Assembly: GCA_903813345.2 (NCBI GenBank) | Contig: CAIIXF020000004.1 | Location: 5,101,525 to 5,165,524, forward strand | Reading direction: 5' to 3' | From: Owenia fusiformis | Taxonomy: Eukaryota; Annelida; Polychaeta; Sabellida; Oweniidae | Length of the DNA: 64,000 nt | In this document: positions 37,879-48,334 of the stretch, one piece after another | Numbering within the stretch: position 1 is the first letter of the stretch | Layout: each line of letters starts with the position of its first letter | Translations under genes and position numbers: made by a program | Notes under the pieces: model-generated | Databases searched by the model: none | Seen by the model: the letters and a program-made list of their open reading frames with translations, nothing else | Told to the model about the DNA's origin: nothing

Positions 37879-40800
37879 TTAGAATTTGAAGCCTTCAGAT
37901 GGTATTGATGCCTCTGGATCAAACTGATAACCTTCTTGGGTCTCTGATGGCACCAGATTTGGATCACCAACAATCTTGAACAAAACAAATTTCATTTAAA
38001 ACATTGTGTATGCAATGTGGAAATTAAATAATTAAAGTTTTGTGAACGAATTGGATTCAAAAGTTCAATGCATGGAAAAATTATTTATTCTTAAGCTGTA
38101 CACCCCTAATAGGCAGCACCATCGTGCAGCACTATACAGCACTGTAAGATGGTGCTGTTTACAGCTGTTTACAGCGCTATACAGGACTGTAAACAGTACA
38201 GTTTGAGCAATGCGCTGTACTGCAATGTACATTGCTATTCTAGCATCACCTGTTTTGAACAGCGTAGTACAATATGTTTTTTTTACAGCGCTGAACAGTA
38301 TTGTTTTTGAAAACAGCCATGTACAATACTGTTTTTTACAGTGCTGTCAAGCACTGTTTCATAAACAGCGCTGTTAGTTGCTGTTTGAGATTGGCAGTGT
38401 AAAACTTGTGAAAGTTGTAGAATTTATAAGAAATATTTTAGCTGATGAAATTAAATACCATCCAGAAGATAATTTATGAGCTTTAAAATAATATATAACA
38501 ACAGCACTTACATCATCGTTCTCTGAGAAATACTGATCAATGATTTCGTAAGCAAGTTTGTAGATTTCGACATTTTCATGGTTTTGCAAGTATTCAATCT
38601 TGTCTAGTCCTGAAACAAAGAAATAGGTTTCTTCAATTTTACTTTACTCAGAAAATGATATATACATGATCCTGATGCAGCAGTTACGAGTGTACAAAAT
38701 ATTGGTTTTGGCCAAAAGAAGTAAGTAAATCAACAAATATAGAGGGATGGAGAATATAACATATAAACAAAATTAATTAATGTTTCTGTTATAATCAGTA
38801 TGATCATTTTGACAAAACTCTTTGATAAAAAATACCATGTATTCTAACTTAGACTATAATTGTATATGATTGTATGCCGATGCACTACAGTATACTGTGT
38901 GTGTCAACGTTTTAAGTCTTAAATAATAAAAATAATAATAAATACCTCCACATTCTTCAATTTTATTGGTAACAATTTCAATTTCATTTCCTGCCATTTT
39001 TAGAATATTATTTAGTCCATCCAGTACAACTTGCACAACTTGGGCATCTTTAACATTTAACAAAGCACAGAATGGCTCAATCACACCTTGTTCTACTATG
39101 TAAGCAACCTGCAATTAGAATAAATAAATCACACCTTGGTCTTCTTTGTAAGCAATCTGCAATTAGAATAAATAAATCTCATCTTGGTCTACTATGTAAG
39201 CAACCTGCAATAAGAATAAATAAATCACACCTTGGTCTACTATGTAAGCAACCTGCAATTAGAATAAATAAATCACACCTTGGTCTACTATGTAAGCAAC
39301 CTGCAATTAGAATAAATAAATCACACCTTGTTCTACTATGTAAGCAATCTGCAATTAGAATAAATAAATCTCATCTTGGTCTACTATGTAAGCAACATGC
39401 AATTAGAATAAATAAATCACACATTGGTCTACTATGTAAGCAACCTGCAATTAGAATAAATAAATCACACCTTGGTCAACTATGTAAGCAATCTGCAATA
39501 AGAATAAATCACACACGAGTTTACTATGTAAGCAACCTGCAATTAGAATAAATCAATTACACATGAGTATACTATGTAAGCAACCTGCAATTAGAATAAA
39601 TCAATCAAAAATGACTCTACTATGTAAGCAAACTGCACACATAAATCACACATGACTCTACAATGTCATCAACCTGCAAATCTGAATCATAAATATGATG
39701 TTGTTATACTTTTTAAATAGTTAAAAATTAATAAGTCAGTTTTATGAATGAAAAATACAGCATAACCAACTACCATGTTTTTGAACTATTTAATTAGCAA
39801 CAATAACTTTGACAAACATGCAATAAGTTATACGGTTTGTATGTATCTTAATACTGTTACAAGTTCTATCTTTATATAATCATTAATTGTAACGTTGAAT
39901 GAGATATTTATAAGTAATTCAGAAGAATCTGAGAGTATTAAAAATGTAAATAAAAATATTGATGCTATACCTGTTCTTTTTTGCCACTTATGGTTAGATT
40001 ACTGATCGCCCATGCAGCCTCTTTTTGGGTCTGGAACTCTCCCTGAATTAAACATAGAAACATGAATGGTATGTAACATATGTCACAATAACAAAAGAAT
40101 GGTATGTAACATATGTCACAATAACAAAAGAATGGTATGTAACATTTGTCACAATAACAAAAGAATGGTATGTAACATATGTCACAATAACAAAAGAATG
40201 GTATGTAACATATGTCACAATAACAAAAGAATGGTGTGTAACATATGTCACAATAACAAAAGAATGGTATATAACATATGTCACAATAACAAAAGCCAGG
40301 TAAAGAAACCCATTTTTTAAAGCTTGTACATAAACACAAGTGTTGAATTATGGTCCTCTATGGATTAGTTCTCCCATTTGCACTGTATACTTGGCTGATT
40401 GAGTATAAAGGTATACAAAAAATAATTGGAATTGGAAAAGTGAATTGATAGCAGGAAAGTAATCCCGAGGGTCGAAATACTGCATGCCCATGTACAGGTT
40501 CTCTTTAAAACTTGTAACTCAACCTCCATATTACTTCATGACTATATATGGAATATCATTTCAATTAGGTCTCTGGCAAAGTGAATTGAGAGCAGGACAG
40601 TAATCCAGGGGGTCAAAATATAACACAATCACAAATAGGTTCTCTTAATAAGTGTAACTTAATCTACCAAGTAGAAAAATTTCCAAAAGTATCAGGAATA
40701 TTTGGAAAATCAACAAAGAAAATATCCTATCCTAATGAAACCCATTTTAGCCAAGCACACAACCCAAGAAAGGCTTTTGTTAAACTGAAGCTTATTCCCT

Positions 40801-43800
40801 AAGGATTTATGATAGAGATGTTTATGATGTGTCTTGCATTTTCGTAGGACATTATAGCTGATATCGTATGAGACAATATCAAGACACACATCAGGCCTGT
40901 AGCCAGGATTTGACAAGGGGGTTCACTTTTTGAAAAATTCCAGGGTTCACTATTAAGCATGATTTTGAAAGAAATTTTAGCCAGGGGAGGTTCACTCAAA
41001 CCCATAGAGCCCCCCCCCCCCCCCTTGCTACGGGCCTGCATATGGGATAAATTAATATCTGGGAAAGTTTCAAAACATTGAATATACATTATTAAACCAT
41101 TTCATAGAACAAAATAAACATATTATTTTGAATACATGTATCTTGATAATCAAAACAATCCTTGTGATTTCCCAAACAGTGAAGCAGGCAGTTGAACTTA
41201 AACAATGTCAGAATTATTTTCCTTACCCTACTGAGATGGTGTATAACCATGGGGATAAGCTTTGCATCAATGACTGCCTGGACTTGCTGTTGGTTTCCTG
41301 CTGTAATATTGGAGAGAAACCAGACAGCTTCCTGCAAAGTATAACATACATAATGTGTATTCTAGTATCTGATTGGTCAATTTAAGGTCACATGACTGCC
41401 TATGGCTTGCTGTTGGTTTCCTGCTGTAATATTGGAGAGAAACCAGACAGCTTACTGCAAAGTATAACATACATAATGTGTATTCTAGTATCTTATTGGT
41501 CAATTTAAGGTCACATGACTGCCTTGACTTGCTGTTGGTTTCCTGCTGTAATATTGGAGAGAAACCAGACAGCCTCCTGCAAAATATAACATACATAATG
41601 TGTATTCTAGTATCTGATTGGTCAATTTAAGGTCACATGACTGCCTATGGTTGGTGTTGGTTTCCTGCTGTAATATTGGAGAGAAACCAGACAGCTTCCT
41701 GCAAAGTATAACATACATAATGTGTATTCTTGTATCTGATTGGTCAATTTAAGGTCACATGACTGCCTATGGCTTGCTGTTGGTTTCCTGCTGTAATATT
41801 GGAGAGAAACCAGACAGCCTCCTGCAAAGTATAACCAACGTAATGTGTATTCTAGTATCTGATTGGTCAGTTGATGGTCAAATGACTTGCAGTGCGTTTC
41901 CTGTTACTATAGCAACAAGCTGACATTATAATACAAAATACCTACCTTATTAATTTTTTCTTTTTGGTGTGACAAAAGTGCTGGGAACTGACTCAGGGCG
42001 TTACAGTCGAGAACAACCTGCGTCTGTTCATCTGTTCCAGTAACTATGTTACCAACAGCACGCAGCGCTGCAGTCTGTAAAACAGCAAGAATATCATACA
42101 TCAAATCATTCATATATTTCTACAGCAAAGAATGGCAGGACAGATAAAATAAATGCCAGCCTATGTAGGCTTGTGTAGTCTTTATAGGCTTGGATAAAGT
42201 GTTTGTATTTTCTGTACACATCATGTCATATTTTGGTATTTGTACCCTTAAAGTTTATGTTCACCGTCTAGTTTCAATGGGTAGTTGTACCAATGCTGAA
42301 TGGTCATCCAACTTGTTCTTGAACTGGTCAACATTTCTTGTTTGGATAACATATGAAGAGCAACAAATATAGTACACAGATATGTTCTTCTTTTTTGTTG
42401 TTATCACTATGCTATAAATACACTCAGGCTCCAAGCTCAATATTACACTTTCTGTATCCAGTGATAAGTGACAATGGAGACTATATTCATCATAAAAGTC
42501 TTATGTGCACTTTTTGAGGAATGTGCACTCTTTAGAGAGAATATGGTAACTAAACAGCCTATTCAACTTACCTGAACTTTGACCTCTGAATGACTTAGTA
42601 GGGGTACCAACATTGGGACTACTCCAGACGCAATGACCATCTGTATCTGATTATTTCCACCATCTGTGAGATATGACAGTGCCCAAACAGTATCTACCAG
42701 AATCTGCAAGATTAATACATGTAGTGCAATATTAATACATCAAGTACAACAAGATTAATACATTAAGTACATGGTTAAAACATTAAGTACAAGAATTATG
42801 CATTAAGCTTTTGTAATGGTAAATTCTAAAAAAAGTTGCATTTACAAAGTGTGACAATTTTGTTATGACACTGATTATGCTAATGCTGGTCACAAAAAAT
42901 CCCCGCAAAAAACAAAATCCAACAACCTGGTGACATAAAAAATAATATTCGTAGTGACAGAAGTGTGAGAACAATCTGTAAAAATGCCAATCAGTACACC
43001 TAAGTCCATACAGTTGACCTAAGTTCTAGAACATTATCAATCTATCCTCCATACTGCATATTAAACATTAATCTGTGTTACATTCTGAAATTGGCTACTT
43101 ACATTAGTGTCTGTGTGAAGAATCAGTTTGTTAAGGGCTGGAAGTATTTCTTCTATGGTATTCACTGGGGGTGGGGGTTCCTTGTTCCTACATAGGTTTA
43201 CGATCACCCAAGTTACATTACGTAGAAATGACAGCTGTGTGTCCGGATTGATGAAGTAGAGTAGAGGTTGCACGACACCTAGGCTTATCACGTAGTCTCT
43301 ACATTGGGGGCCATCACCTATAAATCAAGATAACATTAGTTTATGTTGTTAATAGACTTATCACGTAGTCTCTACATTGGGGGCCATCACCTATAAATCA
43401 AGATAACATTAGTTTATGTTGTTAATAGACTTATCACGTAGTCTCTACATTGGGGGCCATCACCTATAAATCAAGATAACATTAGTTTATGTTGTTATTT
43501 TTTTATTATGGCAAAACAACTGATCAGTGTTCAGTGATCATCAAGGGCATGGCATAAAATTCTGTAACAATATGATATGAATATGATTTAAAGAAAAACA
43601 AAAATAATAGCGTCAGGAGATTGACTGTCAGCAGATTATTTTCTGGTTGATTTAAAGGCCCCCTCTAAACATTTTGTAACTGTTTTGGCATCTGAGCCTA
43701 TCCTAATAGAAAACTGAGAATATTTTATTGTGACACAGAACTTGAAATCTCTCATTTCTCTCTCAAAAGTACTTTAAGGCAGCTATTATTGCAGGACCTC

Positions 43801-46800
43801 CACAATCTCAGCATTCAATACTTTAAATGTTATTTATCATTCATGGCATTTCTGCAAAATTGAAAATTCTCTGGAAAAACTTTATTTTCCAGTGTTTTTG
43901 TCAAATTCCATTTTTTCCAAAATTAACATGGCATTAACATGCAAAATGTCAACGCAATTTGTAACAGACATCAACCGTCGATTGACAACCGCTGTCATGA
44001 ATAAATGGAAACCGTAATAATATGTCCCCACATTTTTGTGGTGAAATAAAAACTTGAATTTTTTTACTGTACAAGAAAATTCTAGACCTATGGGAAACCT
44101 GTCACGACATAGCACTTACCTTTTTTTCTCCTTTCTAGATAACATACTAATGTAACATATTAGCTATAACAAATTCTACATAGGAATTATCCAATGTATA
44201 ATGTATAGCACTTACCTATGATGTTTCCAAGTGCCCACACTGCTTGCTCACAAACGTTTGTATGCTCTGACTCTAGGAGTCGTAGAAAGAGTGGCACGGC
44301 ACCAGAGCCTACAACTGCTTGTGTTTGTTGGGATGTACCTGAAGCTATGTTAGTCAGTGCCCATGTTGCTTCAAATTGGAGTGAGGGGCTACAAAATACA
44401 CCATTTTAAAGCTGAATTTTTATTACATGTATTAAGATAGATTGTTGCTTCAAATTAGAGCTGGGGCTACAAAATACACCATTTTAAAGCTGAATTTTTA
44501 TTTCATGTATTAAGATCCAGTGTTGCTTCAAATTAGAGCTGAGGCTACAAAATACGCCATTTTAAAGTTGGATTTTCATTATATACATGTGGTAATCACC
44601 CATGTTGTTTTAGATCGGAGCAAGGCTGCTTAAAACACTAAACTTAATTTTCACTTTATACATATAGCAAGCACTCATACTCATTTTCATAGTTCGTAGT
44701 TTTGAATAGTCACAAAATCCTCCACACTTCTGTGCAGAGCACTGATCTTGCTTGTTGAAACAGAGCATTGATCTTACTTGCTCGTTAAAACAGAGCACTG
44801 ATCTTACTTGCTCGTTGCAACAGAGCATTGATCTTACTTGCTCGTTGAAACAGAGCACTGATCTTACTTGCTCATCGAAGCAGAGCGTTGATCTTACTTG
44901 TTGAAAAAGAGCACTGATCTTACTTACTTGCCATCGCAGCTCAAGCAGTGTACTAATATGGGAAGAATACCAGACGATATCAGATCATCTATAGGAGGGT
45001 TACGATCACTAGACAATAATTTCCTGAAAAACAACAATGGTAAGTTGAAAATTTTAAATTGTTATGAACCTTTTCTCCTCAGTCTTAGTACCCTCAGTTT
45101 CAAGCATACAAATCTATGTAATCTCATTGCTATTGCTTCAATTTTAGACAGTAAAATTGTTTGTATACTGCAACTAGATTTTTGAAAATATCAGAATTAT
45201 GTGGTTTTATTTCAATAGCCCTTAGATATATGGAGGATATGATTCATAAGTGAAATGATTTTTAGCCAAGTATATACAAATATCATATCATTCAAGTAAA
45301 TCATAGGATATTGTTTTTTTCCATAGTTATAGGTGTAATTCACTTTCTTATCCTGTTATCACCTAAACTCATAAATCATAGGATAAATAGTTTTTAATAG
45401 GAGGGACAGAATACGAATTTACTCCAGGGAAAATTTGATATTGGCCAAGGAAAATAAGATATTGACCAAGGGTGACAGCCTAAGTGTCAATATGATATTT
45501 TACGAGCCCAATATCATATTTTCTTGAGGAAAATATTCATATTGCACCACGACCATCAATAACCTACATATTCCATGATATTTTCTCTGAAACTTATTCA
45601 TCTCCAAGTTTGATCAGTCATCACACAATGATGGTGACATATAAATGTAAATTATATTTTTCAGGTAGAGAAACATTTGTCAGAAAGTAGCAATTTTGAC
45701 AACCTTATGTCTCTAATTCTAGGCATAAAATGATACGTCTGAGCTCTAGCCCCGTGTTTAAAAGGCTCAAAACTAACCTAGCCGCTTGAACAGCACTTAG
45801 TTGAATAGCTGGTTCACAACTTGCGGCATTTTGCACAATTGTCTCTAAAGATTGTTGAATCGGTCTATCACTTTCATCAGAATCAAAGTCTGTACTATCT
45901 TGAGCTGGGACATTACGCCTTTTTAATAAAGATTCCTCGCGTTTGTTTTTTCTGAGTTCCACTGTCACTTCCTGTCGACGTCTTCGCATTTCCTGGAAAA
46001 AATCACATGATATAGTCATCATGTTAATGTAGTTCAGATCTTTATACCATGATACATCAATACCAATCTCCTTCATACATGAAAATTACACTAGGTAGCT
46101 ATAGGTCTAGTACATGGGAAACAAAGTGTGATAACGAGCAAAGTTTATGTGTGTAGACAAGTGAAATAGGACACAGGGTGAGGATACAGAATACTACAAA
46201 ATAATATAAAGGTAACTTAAATGTACCATAGATACATAGGTCTGATTTCCTATGTTCAGCTTGAGGAAGTTGCTTAGATATTTTTCTGTAACTTAGCTAA
46301 CCTCTAATTATCATCATAATCAAAGTAAGGTATCCCGTCCCGTATAGTCCTGAGAATGTCCCGATCTGTTGCCTGTACGTTTACAACATGGAAGAAAAAT
46401 CTACGCCTCCCATTTAAAGGACCTATCTCAATAAACTTAAGTATATTTTAGCATTCTTTTTATGTATTTGAAGTCCCTATTGTATGGGTTCATCGGAAGA
46501 ACGAGGACATTTTCCTTTTTCATCGAGAAAAACCGCACCTCTTTTTAAGATGGGGGTAAGTTTTAGAAGGGGAACCCACGTAATAATATCTCAATCTACT
46601 ACTGCAAAGCCCGGATGTACAAATAGATTGAGGCATGTTGATGGTTGAAACAAGTTAAATAACACGCAGAAACTGCAATATTTCTTTCTCCTGCAGATAA
46701 ACCCATACGATCGTGGATTCAAATTTCAAATACATAAAAAAATCTAAAATACTAAGAAATTTATTGAGGTAGGTCATTTAGCGTAGAAGGCGTAAGATTT

Positions 46801-47416
46801 TCTCCCATGTTGTAATCACACAAGCAACAGATTTCTCGAGACTTATTCCTGGCACAGGATAATAAGTCCACTTCGACCTCAGAATTTCAAGACAAGAACT
46901 ATAAGTTACAGAATAAAAAATTGAAAATGGAAGTCTTCATACTGAAGTAACATATTTCATACATATAAAATATAGTACAATGCAAGTTATAACACAGTCC
47001 CAAAATATTCAAGATTCATCACTCAGTGATTCACAAATATTCATGTGAACTGGAACACGATGGCGCCATATTTCGTCAAAATTGTGACCTATTTTTCATA
47101 ACTTTGACGGTCTACATCTAGACTCCTGGCTCTTTTATTGATCATTTCTAGTTTGTAATAAATAAATAAACATATGAACTTTTAGAAATTATCACCCTTC
47201 TACCTTAAGATACTAGTGGGACCGAGGATGTAACATCAGAATTTATCACTGACAATTTTTCTGAAAAACATGCGAATTTTTTCTAGAAAAGTCATTGTTT
47301 CAAAGTAGGGTCAATTTCTTCAAATCCAAACAATATCAAAACAAACTTACATCAGCATCCTTTCCTTTGTTTTTGAAAAGGTGAGTCCGCCCTTTCCCAT
47401 TCGGATCTGTGGCCAT
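37879..47416 (-). CDS. KPNA4-like: Importin subunit alpha, KPNA3/KPNA4 (alpha-3) type
   Basis: Nuclear import adaptor: binds classical nuclear localisation signals through armadillo repeats and importin beta through its N-terminal IBB domain. Twelve exons, all in phase: 47351-47416, 45778-45992, 44928-45023, 44216-44388, 43103-43317, 42572-42703, 41946-42074, 41227-41331, 39971-40042, 38946-39108, 38512-38609, 37879-37974; 1560 nt, 519 residues (vertebrate KPNA3/4 have about 521). Start [20 protein letters not shown]. The basic IBB has [26 protein letters not shown]. Armadillo repeats carry [64 protein letters not shown] and [10 protein letters not shown]. The C-terminus IPSEGFKF matches the subfamily ending. 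The alpha-3 clade is clear; orthology to KPNA3 versus KPNA4 predates this split in invertebrates. Many introns carry minisatellites touching splice sites. Confidence 0.97.
38100..38400. repeat. Degenerate 'acagcgctgta/ctgttt' repeat
   Basis: Short palindromic units such as 'tacagcgctg', 'acagcactgt' and 'gctgtttacagc' recur about 20 times with variable spacing in the last importin intron. Confidence 0.7.
39070..39680. repeat. 48-bp minisatellite carrying exon 10 acceptor and exon start, about 12 copies
   Basis: The array starts inside importin exon 10 and extends into the upstream intron. 'taagcaacct' marks occur at 39101, 39149, 39197, 39245, 39293, 39341, 39389, 39437 and 39485 (48-bp steps), then less regularly to 39667. 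Each unit, on the minus strand, has 'aattgcag' followed by a copy of the first about 30 exon bases ([10 protein letters not shown]), then 'taaat' intron sequence with a stop. Confidence 0.93.
40064..40300. repeat. 33-bp minisatellite, seven copies, upstream of importin exon 9
   Basis: 'atggtatgtaacatatgtca' followed by 'caataacaaaaga' repeats every 33 bp. It starts 22 bp on the intron side of the exon 9 acceptor and contains no exon sequence. Confidence 0.95.
40892..41038. mobile_element. 147-bp CAGGCCTGTAGCC MITE
   Basis: Left CAGGCCTGTAGCCAGG, right GCTACGGGCCTG, body with poly-C and 'gggttcact'. Flanks CACAT and CATAT could be an imperfect 5-bp duplication. In an importin intron. Confidence 0.7.
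41272..41900. repeat. About 122-bp tandem repeat carrying exon 8 acceptor and exon start, five copies
   Basis: The first unit is importin exon 8 itself. 'cctgcaaagtataac'-type junctions recur at 41330, 41453, 41575, 41697 and 41820. Each unit has about 60 bp matching the exon 8 start (minus-strand [16 protein letters not shown]) and about 62 bp of intron ('tgattggtcaatttaaggtc'). Confidence 0.93.
43284..43500. repeat. 73-bp tandem repeat carrying exon 5 acceptor and exon start, three copies
   Basis: 'cttatcacgtagtctctaca' occurs at 43284 (in exon 5), 43357 and 43430. Each unit has the 34 exon bases (minus-strand [12 protein letters not shown]) plus the acceptor 'gatttatag' and 39 intron bases. 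The copies are almost identical, so the event is recent. Confidence 0.95.
44365..44625. repeat. About 79-bp tandem repeat carrying exon 4 acceptor and exon start, four copies
   Basis: 'gttgcttcaaatt' is found at 44365 (in exon 4), 44444, 44522 and, diverged, 44604. Each unit keeps about 24 exon bases (minus-strand PSLQFEAT), the acceptor 'attttgtag' and intron 'ccattttaaagctgaat'. Confidence 0.88.
44735..44930. repeat. 30-bp minisatellite carrying the exon 3 donor, six copies
   Basis: 'gatcttacttg' units occur at 44771, 44801, 44831, 44861, 44891 and 44917. On the minus strand each reads 'gcaagtaagatcagtgctct', that is, the last exon 3 bases plus the GTAAG donor and the first intron bases. 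The copy near 44861 ('cttgctcatcgaagc') also resembles the last about 15 exon bases. Confidence 0.85.
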
Positions 47417-47431
47417 TTTATGTAACAATAT

Positions 47432-47540
47432 CCTAAAACAAAGTGGAACAAATTTTACGAATATTTTTTCAAAATGCCGGCCTTGTAGTGACGTCACTTC
47501 TCTTTCAGCATTTTGTTACAAGAGTTGTGATTGGCTATAT
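47432..47540 (-). promoter_or_regulatory. Probable importin promoter or 5' UTR elements
   Basis: Just upstream of the importin start codon there is a perfect CRE-type palindrome TGACGTCA (47489-47496) and an inverted CCAAT box (ATTGG at 47530-47534). A pyrimidine-rich tract ending 'ttttag' (AG at 47433-47434) lies 16 bases before the ATG, so the start-codon exon could alternatively begin at 47432 after a 5' UTR intron. Motif matches only. Confidence 0.4.
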
Positions 47541-48334
47541 TTTAAGTAGCACTAAACCTTTGACTACAAGTGCGTATTATAGAGCTTGATGAGTGAACAA
47601 TATTTTTCTAAATGACAGAAGCTTCATTTACGTTTGGTGTGGATCATAAAAGCGGATCATAAAATATTTTACTGACTCATTGTCTCTGACTCACACCTCC
47701 AGATGGTTTATTGTTTCATGCGCCTTACCTTCTCCCATCTCGACCCAAGGCACCCTCCCACGGGTGGAAAGTCTACCCGCGTACAGTTGGGGACAAAAAT
47801 AAATGACAGGTCGATTTTCGATCACCATTTCCTAATTATGGTCGTCTGAAAGCCCATTATTTCCAATATTGTCTGGATACATATCCCTTAAAATTTGTAT
47901 ATTTCACATTTTGTATAATCTCATCCACTGATGTATGGCCTCTTGAAAATTCTCTTATTTTTAACATGGGAAATTCTCACTTCAGCAAATCCACCTGTCA
48001 TTTATTTATGTCCCGAACTGTATATACAACCATGGGCTCTATCAGTGGTAGAGCCCATGATACAACCTATAGCTACCGCCGAGCAAAGACCCGAAGATGT
48101 CTGAAAATGTAGGATATAAGTTAATAAACTCCTGTTAATATATTGAAATTCTCAATATGAGAAATAGATAAAACACAGAATTGTTTGCAACAGATATAGT
48201 TGTTGTTCCAGGGCACTCATGTTTACCGGAATAATGAGTAGGTTATGCAATTTTCTATCAAATCACAAAATTCAACTTTCAAATATTAAAATGATGTTTT
48301 ACATCTTAAATAAGTAAGAACCATGGTTTAATTA

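Noticed and set aside
39072-39551. Plus-strand 159-codon frame of 16-residue repeats
   Set aside because: It is the 48-bp array read on the other strand; the period is a multiple of three, so the frame stays open by construction.
39965-40339. Cys-rich frame [11 protein letters not shown] on the minus strand
   Set aside because: Only its first part is importin exon 9; the rest is the 33-bp intron array.
44898-45185. Plus-strand 95-codon frame
   Set aside because: Antisense to importin exon 3; no independent evidence.
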